The translations under genes were made by a program, and so were the position numbers. From Tepidanaerobacteraceae bacterium (GTDB lineage: Bacteria; Bacillota; Thermosediminibacteria; Thermosediminibacterales; Tepidanaerobacteraceae), in assembly GCA_024655905.1 (NCBI GenBank), contig JANLFP010000009.1:62001-126000 (forward strand): a stretch of DNA of 64,000 bases, read 5' to 3'. Below the pieces are notes generated by a model. The model was not told where the DNA came from and did no database searches. It worked only from the letters and a program-made list of their open reading frames with translations. Positions 27,316 to 37,011 of this stretch are shown in pieces. Numbering within the stretch: the stretch's first letter is position 1; each line of letters opens with the position of its first letter.

Positions 27316-28584
27316 TTGCAAATAGAAAGATATTATAAAGATGTGGCGGCCACCGCTGTAATTACAGCTATCATAGGAGAAATATACATTTATCCCTTCG
27401 GCACGGAATTCCGCTTTACCGCGGGGGTTATCGCCATATCTTTTTTAGCACTTTATTTTTCGCATATTTCCGAACTGGTGTTGATACCGTGCTCGGGAGC
27501 AGCCGTATTTGTTTTCAGGCTTTTTCTGAGCATGGCTGTCCGCCATGCGCCATTTGCCGCGGCTTTAGATTTGCATTACCCTTCATTCTTTTTCTACCTT
27601 GCTTATGCGGTGCTCCTGAAAGCAGGCAAGATAAAGAGACTATTGCACTCACCGGTCAGCTTCATTTCCGTCATGACACTGGCCGATGTGGGGGCAAATT
27701 TTGTGGAACTGTTCATAAGGCATGAGATGAGCATGGAATATTTTCAGGATATATTTACTATGGTCGTCGGAGTGGGCCTGCTCAGAAGCATTATTACCTT
27801 CAGCCTCTACTGGCTTATCGAGAGATACAGGATTCTAATAGTCAAAGAAGAGCATCAAAAAAGATATGCGGAACTTCTTCACCTTGTATCCGAATTGAAG
27901 GCGGAACTGTTTTATATCAAAAAATCCACGGGCGATCTGGAACATGCCATGAAAGAGGGATACGAAATATATCGGATATTGAGTTCCGGCTGCAAAAGCG
28001 AGGGTAGAGAGAAACTCGGGAAAAGGGCCCTGAACCTGGCAAAAGACATACATGAAATAAAAAAGGATTATCTGCGGATAATTTCCGGAGTACAGGAGCT
28101 TTTGCCCGAAGAAAAAATTGAGGGCATGAAGCTTTCCTCCATCGTTTCAATCATAAGGGCAAATACCGAGCGCTTGATAAAAGCATCCAACATAAATGTT
28201 GAAATAAATACATCGATTGAATTTGACCCGGTTGTCAGAAATTATTTTTCCATGTTTTCCATTATCAATAATCTTGTCTCCAATGCGCTGGATGCCGTTG
28301 AAAACAGAAAGGGACTAATTCGTATAAGGGTGTGCATGAATGACGATTGGCTTAATATCAGCGTGACTGACAACGGTAGGGGGATAAACCCCAAAGACCT
28401 GCCATACATTTTTGAGCCCGGATTTTCTACAAAATTTTATGAAGATGGCTCAATTTCCACAGGTTTGGGGCTTACTCATGTAAAAAACCTGGCGGAGGAT
28501 ATAGGGGGAAGCATATCGGTGGAATCGATCGAAGGTAAGGGGTCAATATTTAAAGTGTCGCTGCCTGTTGATAATTTACAGTAG
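27316..28584 (+). CDS. glnK: Sensor histidine kinase, GlnK (YcbA)-like
   Basis: Membrane sensor kinase: about six N-terminal helices (residues 8-170) with little outside sequence, a short coiled stretch, a HEIKKD phosphoacceptor region (His246) and a GHKL ATPase domain with N box LVSNALDAVE, G1 DNGRGI and G2 GLGLTHV. TTG 27316 follows CCAGGAGGT by 6 nt and is preferred to GTG 27289. The cognate regulator is 51 nt downstream. By analogy with Bacillus it may sense glutamine or another small metabolite. Confidence 0.82.
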   Translation: MQIERYYKDVAATAVITAIIGEIYIYPFGTEFRFTAGVIAISFLALYFSHISELVLIPCSGAAVFVFRLFLSMAVRHAPFAAALDLHYPSFFFYLAYAVLLKAGKIKRLLHSPVSFISVMTLADVGANFVELFIRHEMSMEYFQDIFTMVVGVGLLRSIITFSLYWLIERYRILIVKEEHQKRYAELLHLVSELKAELFYIKKSTGDLEHAMKEGYEIYRILSSGCKSEGREKLGKRALNLAKDIHEIKKDYLRIISGVQELLPEEKIEGMKLSSIVSIIRANTERLIKASNINVEINTSIEFDPVVRNYFSMFSIINNLVSNALDAVENRKGLIRIRVCMNDDWLNISVTDNGRGINPKDLPYIFEPGFSTKFYEDGSISTGLGLTHVKNLAEDIGGSISVESIEGKGSIFKVSLPVDNLQ

Positions 28585-28635
28585 ATTCGACATCAGACCA
28601 CGAACTTCGAATTTCGACAAGGGAGGCCATGCCGC

Positions 28636-29499
28636 ATGCCTTTCAGACTGATGATAATTGATGATGACAAAGCCGTAAGGCGCATTCTTTCAGGGATTAT
28701 AGAAAATAACGGGCTTGGAGAAGTTGTGGGGGAAGCGGAAGACGGCGAAGAGGCCGAGAAAAAGATTGCCGCTTTAAGGCCGGATATCGCATTAATAGAC
28801 CTGCTTCTTCCGGGCAAAGACGGCATAGAGGTTATCCGGACTCTGAGGCAGAGGAACATCAAAACCCATTTTATAATGATTTCTCAGGTGGAAGATCAGG
28901 GTATGATTTCCAGCGCTTACAAAAACGGTATAGAATTTTTTGTTCACAAGCCTATAAATGCTATTGAGACCGTGAATGTTGTTTCAAAGGTGGAAGAAAT
29001 CATCAGTCTCAGGGCCACTTTTGATATTATCAAAAGCACGGTTATTAATGTGACCGGCGAGACAAAGCCGGCAGGAAAGGAGCACAAAAACATGTCGAAT
29101 ATCAGCTATTTTCTGGCTGATATAGGCATACTGGGAGAAGCGGGAAGCGAGGATATAAAGGTAATCATTGAAAACTACGATGAAGTAAGGCAAAAAATGA
29201 ATAACCTGCAAGACGTTTACCAGTTCTTAAAGGAATATTATGAGAAAGATGGAAAGAGAAAATCCTCCGATATCAAAGCCATAGAAATGAGGATACGGAG
29301 AGCCATAAGCAAAGCCCTGCGGAATGTGGCATCTCTGGGCATAGAGGATTATGACAATGAACAGTTTCTGAGGTTTTCGACCACTCTTTTCGAATTCTCC
29401 GAGGTAAAAAAAGAAATGGATTTTTTAAGAGGCAAACTTCCTTCGGGAGGAAAAATCAATATAAAAAAATTTTTGGAAGGCAGCGCATTGCTAATTTGA
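28636..29499 (+). CDS. glnL: Response regulator, GlnL (YcbB)-like
   Basis: Receiver domain (IIDDDKAVRR, phosphoacceptor Asp55 in LIDLLLPGKDG, Lys in FVHKPIN) and a C-terminal YcbB-type DNA-binding domain of about 150 residues (MEMRIRRAISKAL-like block; FEFSEVKKEMDFLRGK). This architecture is specific to the GlnL group, whose members control glutamine uptake genes. The neighbouring transporters are possible targets but no binding site was identified. TTCGAA-type repeat sequence lies between kinase and regulator. Confidence 0.85.
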   Translation: MPFRLMIIDDDKAVRRILSGIIENNGLGEVVGEAEDGEEAEKKIAALRPDIALIDLLLPGKDGIEVIRTLRQRNIKTHFIMISQVEDQGMISSAYKNGIEFFVHKPINAIETVNVVSKVEEIISLRATFDIIKSTVINVTGETKPAGKEHKNMSNISYFLADIGILGEAGSEDIKVIIENYDEVRQKMNNLQDVYQFLKEYYEKDGKRKSSDIKAIEMRIRRAISKALRNVASLGIEDYDNEQFLRFSTTLFEFSEVKKEMDFLRGKLPSGGKINIKKFLEGSALLI

Positions 29500-29501
29500 G
29501 G

Positions 29502-29600
29502 CAGTGACAGTGACAAGGGGTGACAAGGGAACGGGGTACCTGTCACACCAGGCATGACAAATGCATGACAAATGCCCCGTCCCCTTGAGTCCCCTTGTTA
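29502..29600. repeat. Dispersed palindromic element, copy 3 (compound)
   Basis: A compound of GTGACA/TGTCAC arms and ATGACAAATGC units with GGGAACGGGG and CCCCGTCCCC cores, related to but longer than the elements at 16633, 21375 and 50528. It fills the gap between the GlnL-like gene and the convergent TRAP operon, together with a TTCGAA-rich stretch up to 29675. Confidence 0.65.
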
Positions 29601-29707
29601 TGTTAATTCGAAACGACACTTGCCTTCGGTGGGTCCCCGACTGGGGCGGCACGCAATTCAAAGTTCGAAGTTTGAATGGGAGGCATTGCCCAAAAGGCAA
29701 TTCCGAC

Positions 29708-31654
29708 TTAAGCGGCGTGCCCCATAGCTTTATTCCTTGAAAATTTCCGCCTCTGTATTATATATCCCGCGGCCAGCAGCATCGCGCCGATGAGGTCTGT
29801 CTTTATACCGGGGGTTACCAGCAGTATGCCGCCTATGAAGAATATGACGCGCTCCGGCAGGGATTCGTCCGCAATCAGGAATCCCGCCACTGCCGAACCC
29901 ACGCCAATAATGCCGATGACGGAAGTGATGGCGATTTCGATTATATCCGCCGCGTGGACATTTATCAGCAGGAGCGCGGGGTTATATACGAAAATATATG
30001 GCACAAGAAATGCCGCCACGGCCAATTTGGAAGCATTTATGCCCGTCCTTAAGGGATTTGCCTTGGCAATACCGGCACCGGCAAATGCAGCCAGCGCGAC
30101 CGGAGGCGTTACATCTGCAATGATGCCGAAGTAGAAGGCGAACATATGGGCCGCCAGAACCGGCACTTTCATCATCAAAAGTGCGGGAGCGGCTATGGTG
30201 GAAGTGATAACGTAGTTGGCAGTCGTAGGAACACCCATGCCAAGGATGAGGGATGTAATCATGGTGAAAATCAGAGTCAGAAACAGATTGCCATTTGCTA
30301 CGCCCACCAGAGTGCTTCCCAATTTAAGTCCCAGACCGGTCTGAGTTACGACGCCTATTATAATGCCTGCACAGGCGGTAGCCGCTATTACTCCCAGCGC
30401 ACTCCTTGCTCCCTGCTCAAGACCTTTGACTATATCCATCAAACTTATCCTGGTGCTTTTTCTGAGCATGGAGCAGCCGATTGAAAGAACTATGGCATAC
30501 AGAGCGGCTTTCATGGGAGTATATCCTGTGACCAGAAGATACACTATGGCTAACAGGGGCAAGAAAAGGTGACCTCTTTCCAAGAGTATTTTTTTAATCT
30601 TTGGAAGTTCATCTTTGTTCAGGCCCCGGAGCCCCAAACGTTTGGCTTCCAGATGCACCCCCGTCCAGACTCCGAAATAATACAGAAGCGCCGGAATGAC
30701 AGCTGCGCCTATGATTTTAACGTAAGGTATCTGGGTAAATTCAGACATCAAAAAAGCCGCCGCACCCATGATGGGCGGCATGAGCTGCCCGCCTGTGGAA
30801 GCAGTAGCCTCGACGGCGCCGGCAAACTCAGGCTTGTATCCAAGGCTTTTCATCATGGGAATGGTAAAGCTGCCGGTTCCAACCACATTTGCCACAGAAC
30901 TGCCGGATACGGTTCCCATAAGGCCGCTGGAAAGCACCGCCACCTTGGCAGGTCCGCCGGAAGCCCAGCCAGCCACGGCATTGGCCAGATCTATGAAAAA
31001 CTGACCCATGCCGGTTTTTTCCAGATAAGATCCAAAAAGTATAAAAAGGAATATAAATGTTGATGATACTCCTATTGGTATTCCAAAAATGCCTTCAGTG
31101 GTATAAAATTGATGCTGTACAAGTGTTGGAAGGTCCACGCCCCTGTGGGCGAGTTGCCCCGGGATATAACGGCCAACCAAAGCATAAGCCAGAAACAGGC
31201 AGGCGATAGTGACCATGGGCCAGCCCACCACCCGCCTGGCAGCTTCCAGTATCAGCAATAACGCAATGAGACCCGCTATATAATCTGCCGTAGTTACTGT
31301 CCCCGCCCGCAAAACCAACTGTTTGTAAAATATCACTATATACATGGGAGTTGCAGCCCCGGCAACGGCAAAGATCACATCGGCGGGGTGGATCCTGTCC
31401 CTTGGCCAGCTCGCCCTGGCCGGGTATAAAAGAAAAATCAGGCACAGGCCGAAAGCGATGTGTATGGAACGTTGGATCATGGCGTCCAGGACACCGAAAG
31501 CCGCAGTATAAAGCTGAAACAGGGAAAAAGTAATGGCAATGGCTGCTATAAGCTTTGCCGCAAACCCCGTAAGCTTTCGGTAATCGGATTCCTTGTCAAA
31601 CTTTCTGAGAATATCTTCATTTTCTGCCACGGCTTTTTGATAATTCTCAGACAT
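29708..31654 (-). CDS. TRAP transporter permease, fused 4TM/12TM (TAXI type)
   Basis: 648 residues with the small and large TRAP permease domains in one chain. Typical blocks are GLMGTVSGSSVANVVGTG, VEATASTGGQLMPPIMGAAAF, ILGMGVPTTANYVI and DVTPPVALAAFAGAGIAKAN. It is the last gene of a minus-strand operon with a TAXI receptor and a DUF1850 protein, a standard grouping for this transporter class. Substrate unknown (C4-dicarboxylates or glutamate-like acids in studied cases). Confidence 0.95.
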   Translation of the reverse strand: MSENYQKAVAENEDILRKFDKESDYRKLTGFAAKLIAAIAITFSLFQLYTAAFGVLDAMIQRSIHIAFGLCLIFLLYPARASWPRDRIHPADVIFAVAGAATPMYIVIFYKQLVLRAGTVTTADYIAGLIALLLILEAARRVVGWPMVTIACLFLAYALVGRYIPGQLAHRGVDLPTLVQHQFYTTEGIFGIPIGVSSTFIFLFILFGSYLEKTGMGQFFIDLANAVAGWASGGPAKVAVLSSGLMGTVSGSSVANVVGTGSFTIPMMKSLGYKPEFAGAVEATASTGGQLMPPIMGAAAFLMSEFTQIPYVKIIGAAVIPALLYYFGVWTGVHLEAKRLGLRGLNKDELPKIKKILLERGHLFLPLLAIVYLLVTGYTPMKAALYAIVLSIGCSMLRKSTRISLMDIVKGLEQGARSALGVIAATACAGIIIGVVTQTGLGLKLGSTLVGVANGNLFLTLIFTMITSLILGMGVPTTANYVITSTIAAPALLMMKVPVLAAHMFAFYFGIIADVTPPVALAAFAGAGIAKANPLRTGINASKLAVAAFLVPYIFVYNPALLLINVHAADIIEIAITSVIGIIGVGSAVAGFLIADESLPERVIFFIGGILLVTPGIKTDLIGAMLLAAGYIIQRRKFSRNKAMGHAA

Positions 31655-31660
31655 TTATTT

Positions 31661-32155
31661 TCACCTTCTTCGGATATTTTTAACATACCACTTATCGACA
31701 GCGCTTATGATGATCAAATCTTCGGGTTTTGCGAAATCCAGCAGTTCATAAGTTTTTCCGCCTATATTTATTTGATGCCTCGGAATGGGAGAAACTCTTA
31801 TGGGGATAAAATTGAATGTCCTGTTGAACTTCAGATCAAATTCCCCTCTATCGTTGCTGAACTTGCCATTGGCTTCGCTAAAGGGGAGACCCACGCCAAG
31901 GGAATAATATTTGGTTTCCTTCAAGGTTAGTTTGTTATCGCCTTCGATATTGTAAATCTCGTATACCGGCGTTTTTTCTACCGAGTGGATAAAACTCAGC
32001 GTAAATTCCCTTTCCGGAACAGGCATTACCGTCCGTGTATTTTGTTCCACATCCCTGATTATTAATGCCTTTTGTTTCACAATGCGGAAGCTGGAAAAAA
32101 ATAGTCCGAGCGAGATTATTGTTATCAGTATAAATATTTCAAGCTTTAGTTTCAT
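31661..32155 (-). CDS. DUF1850 domain protein
   Basis: Short exported or membrane-anchored protein: one N-terminal hydrophobic helix (LEIFILITIISLGLFF), then a beta-rich DUF1850 domain (EREFTLSFIHSVEKTPVYE; YYSLGVGLPF). DUF1850 genes commonly sit between TAXI receptor and TRAP permease, and the role is unknown. ATG 32155 is chosen because the in-frame ATG at 32182 lies inside a perfect hairpin (32161-32189). Confidence 0.82.
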   Translation of the reverse strand: MKLKLEIFILITIISLGLFFSSFRIVKQKALIIRDVEQNTRTVMPVPEREFTLSFIHSVEKTPVYEIYNIEGDNKLTLKETKYYSLGVGLPFSEANGKFSNDRGEFDLKFNRTFNFIPIRVSPIPRHQINIGGKTYELLDFAKPEDLIIISAVDKWYVKNIRRR

Positions 32156-32160
32156 AAAAT

Positions 32161-32189
32161 CTGAGCATTGGAGTGATTCCAATGCTCAG
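32161..32189 (-). promoter_or_regulatory. Intercistronic hairpin between the TAXI receptor and DUF1850 genes
   Basis: A perfect 12-bp stem CTGAGCATTGGA / TCCAATGCTCAG with a 5-nt loop; on the minus strand it is followed by ATTTTAT. It may act as a partial terminator or 3' protective structure, so that the receptor is made in excess over the permease. Confidence 0.75.
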
Positions 32190-32211
32190 CAACCCCCCTC
32201 AGGTCAGCTTG

Positions 32212-33201
32212 TTATTTTTCCTTAAAGTATTTTTCAGCTCCGGGATGAAGCGCTATCGACATCCCTTCCTGACCGGTTCCGGGTTTAATCATCTTGCCCG
32301 CTGCATGAGCGGCCGAAATCCTGTCCAGATGCTCATACATGGTCTTCACAAGATTATATGCCATATCATCGGACATTTTGGAGCTTACTGCCAGCATTGA
32401 CATAACGGATACGGTTTTAACATCCTCCGTCTGACCGTTATAAGTATTGGCAGGGACAACGGTCTTTGTATAGAAAGGATACTGCGAAATCAATTTATCC
32501 GCAAAAGTATCTTCAATGGTGATCAGTTTGACCTTATGCTGGGCTGCGATATCCTGGACTGCTGCAGTTGGGAACCCTGCAGTCACGAAAGCGGCGTCGA
32601 TGTTGCCGTCTTTTAAGTTTTGTGCGGCTTCGGCAAAAGAAAGATACTGGGCGTTTATGTCATTATAAGTAATGCCTGCTGCCGCCAATATCTGGCGGGC
32701 ATTGGCTTCGGCACCGCTGCCGGCTGCGCCCACGGCTACCTTTTTGCCCTTCAGGTCCTCGACAGTGTTGATGGGCTTATTCTCCAGCGTCACAATCTGA
32801 ATGGTTTCGGGATATAGTGTTGCAAGGCCTCTTATGGCATCATACTTTTGGTCCTTGAACATCTCGGTGCCATTTGCGGCATAGTAAGCGATATCGTTCT
32901 GCACAAAGATGACGTCCGCCTTGCCGTCTTTTAAAAGGTTGACATTGGCTACCGAAGCGCCGGTGCTTTGAGCGGTGGCATTAACTCCCTTGATATTGCC
33001 GTTCCAGATTTCCGCCAGGGCTGCTCCCAGCGGATAATAGGTGCCTGCCGTTCCGCCGGTGGCCAGATTAAGGAATGTCTGCCCTCCGGAGCTCTTAGCC
33101 TGGTTGCTGCCGCTGCTGCTATTGCTGCTGCCGCCGCAGCCGGCAATTAAGATCGCCAGCAACATGATGACCAGAAAGAGAACCGTTAACTTTTTACTCA
33201 T
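32212..33201 (-). CDS. TRAP transporter solute receptor, TAXI family
   Basis: Lipoprotein (lipobox LIAGC) with a serine/glycine-rich linker and a TAXI-family fold (NLATGGTAGTYYPLG; LLKDGKADVIFVQNDIAYYA; VAVGAAGSGAEANARQIL). 329 residues. AAAGGGGGAAG precedes the ATG. It feeds the fused permease encoded two genes later. Confidence 0.95.
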   Translation of the reverse strand: MSKKLTVLFLVIMLLAILIAGCGGSSNSSSGSNQAKSSGGQTFLNLATGGTAGTYYPLGAALAEIWNGNIKGVNATAQSTGASVANVNLLKDGKADVIFVQNDIAYYAANGTEMFKDQKYDAIRGLATLYPETIQIVTLENKPINTVEDLKGKKVAVGAAGSGAEANARQILAAAGITYNDINAQYLSFAEAAQNLKDGNIDAAFVTAGFPTAAVQDIAAQHKVKLITIEDTFADKLISQYPFYTKTVVPANTYNGQTEDVKTVSVMSMLAVSSKMSDDMAYNLVKTMYEHLDRISAAHAAGKMIKPGTGQEGMSIALHPGAEKYFKEK

Positions 33202-33595
33202 TATTTTCTTCCCCCTTTAAAAACATAAATTTATGAAATTCACAATCAAATTTATTTTATTGCACAAGTAACTGAATTCAACAGATTCCTACGGAATACC
33301 ACAAAAACTAAATTCATGTATACAGTATAATTATTCAAAATATGATATCGTGAGAGTATCAAAAAAAATTCAAAAACTGCCTGTGACAGAATAAAAGATT
33401 TTAAGTATAATATAACCTGTGACAGAATAAAAGATTTTAAGTATAATATAAAATGGAAGCAAGCAGATAAGAACCGGCAGCGACCGGCTAAATGCGGGGA
33501 TGGGCTGCCGGATGCATGCAAAATATGTGGTATAAATAGGAAAACTGTGCTTGCGATTTTTGAACAACTGCAATCAAAAATTAGGAGGGTTCTTC
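33202..33595. other. Divergent intergenic region
   Basis: About 390 nt between the divergent TAXI operon and lemA. It is AT-rich and holds the 36-bp tandem promoter repeat described separately, a GC-rich stretch around 33475-33520 (CCGGCAGCGACCGG, GGGCTGCCGGATGC) able to fold into a short stem, and the lemA ribosome site AGGAGG at 33583. No further gene is supported. Confidence 0.7.
33380..33451 (+). promoter_or_regulatory. Tandemly duplicated promoter upstream of lemA
   Basis: Two exact 36-bp copies. Each contains GTGACA and TATAAT with 17-nt spacing (33383-33388/33406-33411 and 33419-33424/33442-33447). The duplicate gives two identical -35/-10 sets in the direction of lemA. Confidence 0.8.
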
Positions 33596-34183
33596 ATGAA
33601 AAACGGATTTTTAACGGCTGTAATCGTCATCGTGGTAATGCTGGCTGTGGCAGCCATGTTTATCTTCGGCAGCTACAACGGGCTAGTGAGCTCCGAGGAA
33701 AATGTGAACAGCAAATGGAGTCAAATAGAAAACCAGCTTCAAAGAAGGGCAGATTTGATCCCGAATCTGGTGAACACTGTCAAAGGTTATGCGGCCCACG
33801 AGCAGTCTATTTTTAATGAAGTCACACGGGCCCGGGAGAACCTGATTGGAGCCGGGACGGTTGCCGAAAAAGCACGGGCAGACGCAGAACTTACAGGAGC
33901 CTTATCCAGGCTTTTGGCCATTGCGGAAAATTATCCCAATTTAAAGGCGGATGCCAATTTCCGGCAGCTGGCCGATGAACTGGCCGGAACAGAAAACCGC
34001 ATTGCCGTGGCCCGCATGGATTACAACAATGCCGTTCAGATTTACAACACCAGGATAAGGCGATTTCCAACGGCTATAATAGCAGGCATGTTCGGATTCG
34101 AGAAAAAGGACTACTTCCAGGCTGAACAAGGCGCAAAAGAGGCACCCAAGGTGGATTTTGGAACCGAGAGCGGCAGCAACTGA
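33596..34183 (+). CDS. lemA: LemA family protein
   Basis: One N-terminal membrane helix followed by a long helical LemA domain (YNGLVSSEENVNSKWSQIENQ; QRRADLIPNLVNTVKGYA; ARMDYNNAVQIYNTRIRRFP), 195 residues. ATG 33596 has AGGAGG 7 nt upstream, so the longer frame from 33551 is rejected. LemA and a TPM-domain partner form a widespread membrane pair of poorly known role in the envelope. Confidence 0.95.
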   Translation: MKNGFLTAVIVIVVMLAVAAMFIFGSYNGLVSSEENVNSKWSQIENQLQRRADLIPNLVNTVKGYAAHEQSIFNEVTRARENLIGAGTVAEKARADAELTGALSRLLAIAENYPNLKADANFRQLADELAGTENRIAVARMDYNNAVQIYNTRIRRFPTAIIAGMFGFEKKDYFQAEQGAKEAPKVDFGTESGSN

Positions 34184-34262
34184 CTTGAGTCGGCGAGACG
34201 CGAGTCGAGGAGCCGTTCCTGGCTCGTGCCGCATACCTTGCCGTAAGAAAGAAGGGATAAAA

Positions 34263-35117
34263 TTGAGAAAAATCGAAATATCATGGAAAATGCCTGCAGG
34301 CAGCGGAAAATGTCTTGTTAAATCCGCGATGATGATGCTCATGGAAGTGGTATTTATTTTAAATCTTTCGGCTTTTTCATCCGCTGCGAGTGCCGAACCC
34401 ATACCTTCCAAGCCCGATTTCATAAGCTACGTTTATGATTATGCGGGTCTCATCGATGATTCCGATGAGGCGCGGATGAAAGCCGTCGCTCGGATCATAG
34501 ACATGAAAACAGGAGCACAGATTGTGGCAGTTGCGGTCAATGATTTGAATGGCATGTCGCTGGAAGATTATTCTTTAAAGCTTTTCAGGCAATGGGGCAT
34601 AGGCGACAGAGAAAAAAACAACGGCATTCTGCTTCTGGTTAACAAAGAAAATCTTCTGTCGGGAATGAGCGGAAGGATCAGGATAGAAGTTGGATATGGC
34701 CTTGAAGGGGCCATAAATGATGCAAAAGCGGGAAGGATTCTGGATGATTTTGCTCTGCCCGCTTTTGAAAAAAAACAGTATTCGGAGGGCATTGCCGATG
34801 CATATATGGCCATCGCCGGTGAAGTTGCGCGGGAATACGGCCTGGATATATCAGAAGGAGAACTTTCCATGCTTGAAAATTATAAAATAAAAGAAGATGA
34901 CGGATTGTCCCTTGACATTATTATCGGCATAATCGTTTTCATTATTATCCTGTCATTCATGATTCCTAGGCGAAGCAGAAGAAAATATCATGGAGGACCT
35001 TTTGACGGCCCGTTTTTCGGCCCCTTTGGCGGAGGAGGCTTCGGCGGGGGAAGCGGATTTGGTGGCGGTGGAGGTTTCGGCGGCGGTTCCGGCGGCGGAG
35101 GAGGCGCAAGCCGATAG
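34263..35117 (+). CDS. TPM domain protein (YgcG-like), partner of LemA
   Basis: Signal-like N-terminal helix, TPM domain at about residues 50-190 (SYVYDYAGLIDD; RQWGIGDREKNNGILLLV; RIEVGYGLEGAINDA), one C-terminal membrane helix, and a glycine-rich tail (GGGGFGGGSGFGGGGG). TTG 34263 is used; AGAAGGGAT precedes it by about 8 nt. Lies 79 nt after lemA and shares its promoter. Proposed roles include phosphatase activity or membrane repair, known only in distant relatives. Confidence 0.88.
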   Translation: MRKIEISWKMPAGSGKCLVKSAMMMLMEVVFILNLSAFSSAASAEPIPSKPDFISYVYDYAGLIDDSDEARMKAVARIIDMKTGAQIVAVAVNDLNGMSLEDYSLKLFRQWGIGDREKNNGILLLVNKENLLSGMSGRIRIEVGYGLEGAINDAKAGRILDDFALPAFEKKQYSEGIADAYMAIAGEVAREYGLDISEGELSMLENYKIKEDDGLSLDIIIGIIVFIIILSFMIPRRSRRKYHGGPFDGPFFGPFGGGGFGGGSGFGGGGGFGGGSGGGGGASR

Positions 35118-35340
35118 AGCCGTCGTGATAATTCAGCTTCTATGTTAAGCCGATAAGCGTTATGTCTTGATGTACCTTGAAAAAATTCATATTTGTTGAA
35201 TATACGCCGCTTTTCACATTTATGCTCGATTTGTATATATCCAAAAAACATAATATTATAATATATAGAAATATAATAGTTGAAAACGATTACTATCACA
35301 AACAACAGGCATAATAGCCGGAAAGAGGGGAGAGGTTTTA

Positions 35341-36997
35341 TGAAACAGAGACTGGTGGTCATCGGAGCCGTGGCATCTGGAGCCAAGACTGCCGCTAAAG
35401 CCGTCAGGGAAAACCCGGAACTGGAAGTGCTGGTGCTGACGGAAGAGGATTACATTTCCTATGCAGGTTGCGGCTTGCCCTACTATGTGGGCAATGTAAT
35501 CAAGGAGAAAAAACATCTTACTGTAATGAATCCTGAAAAATTTAGGGATAGAGGAGTCACGGTGCTTCTCCACACCCGCGCGGAGAAAATAGATCCTTCG
35601 CGGAAATCGTATTTGCCAGAGACCTTCAAACAGGCGAAGAAAAAGAATTCTCCTATGACAAGCTGGTGCTGGCCACCGGTGCAAAGCCTATAGTGCCGCC
35701 CATCCCCGGCGTGGAGCTTAAAAATGTATTCACTCTTCGCACCATCGCCGATGCTGTCGGTATAAGGGAAACCGTAGAAAAACAGGGTATAAGAAAAGCC
35801 GTAGTGGTTGGGGGAGGTTTTATCGGCCTGGAAGTGGCGGAAAACCTCGTGCTGCAGGGAGTTAAAGTTGTGCTGGTGGAGCTCCTTGACCAGATTCTTC
35901 CAAACTTTGATAAAGAGATAGCGCTGCTTGCGGAAAAACACATTAGAGAAAAAGGCATCGAGATATATACGTCGGAGAAGGCTGTTTCCATTGAGGGCCA
36001 GGATGGCAGCGCGGTGGCTCTTATAACGGATAAAAGGAAAATCGATGCGGAAATGGTGATTTTGTCCGTCGGAGTAAAACCAAACACTCAGCTTGCCGCC
36101 GATGCGGGCATAGAACTGGGCGTGAAGGGCTCAATCAAAGTGAATGAAAATATGGAGACAAGCATACATGATATATATGCCGTGGGTGACTGTGCTGAAA
36201 ATATTAACCTGGTAACGGGCAAGCCCGCATGGTTCCCCATGGGTTCCACCGCCAACAAGATGGGCAGGGTGGCGGCGCTGAACCTTTACCCGAAAGGCGA
36301 GAAGGAAAGCCTGCCGGGCGTGCTGGGAACTACGGTGGTAAAACTGTTTGGTATTAATGCGGCCAGAACGGGGCTTTCCGAGAAAGATGCAAGAAATGAA
36401 GGCTACAATATCGTGACGGTGCTCGTGCCGGCTGGCGACAGGGCCCATTATTATCCCGGCGCCAAAAACATCATCACAAAACTGATAGTTGACAGGGCCA
36501 CCCACAGGCTTCTGGGAGCCCAGATAATAGGCGAAGGCGTGGTGGACAAACCTATCGATATAGCCGCCACAGTCATAACTTTACGGGGCACAGTTGAAGA
36601 CATGTCCAAACTGGACCTGGCTTACGCGCCACCGTTTTCATCGGCTATGAGCACAACCATAGTGGCGGCCAATGTTGCGCGAAACAAGCTTTTGGGCAAA
36701 GTCGACGGGATTTCTCCGCTGGAGCTGGAGAAGAAGCTGTCCGATCCTGCGCTGCAAATAATAGACGTCAGAGAAGAAGCTGAGTATATGACGGGTGCCA
36801 TTCCCGGAGCGAAAAATATCCCGTTGAAGGATATAAAAAAGAGAGCTTCCGAAATCGATACGGATAAAGAGACCATAGTAGTATGCAAGATAGGGTTGAG
36901 GGCGTATCTGGGCTATCTTACGTTGAAAGGAATTGGCGTTAAAAATCTTAAAATACTGGATGGCGGCGTTACAGCGTGGCCTTTCAAACTGGAGTAA
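35341..36997 (+). pseudogene. CoA-disulfide reductase/NADH oxidase-rhodanese fusion, interrupted by a frameshift
   Basis: FAD/NAD-dependent disulfide reductase with Cys44 (SYAGCGLPYYVG) and a C-terminal rhodanese domain (IIDVREEAEY; active cysteine in VVCKIGLRA), the CoADR-RHD architecture. ATG 35341 follows GGGGAGAGG. The frame breaks near 35605: the expected continuation VFARDLQTGEEKEFSYDKLV is present one frame over from 35609, and the rest is intact to 36997. A single lost base in CGGAAATCGTA explains it. It may be a recent inactivating mutation or a sequence error; everything else is well conserved. First gene of a sulfur-transfer operon. Confidence 0.88.
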
Positions 36998-37011
36998 GGA
37001 GGTGCGAAAGC

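Noticed and set aside
33380-33451. Two 36-bp direct repeats considered as a minimal CRISPR
   Set aside because: The copies are directly adjacent without a spacer, and contain promoter hexamers; no cas genes nearby.
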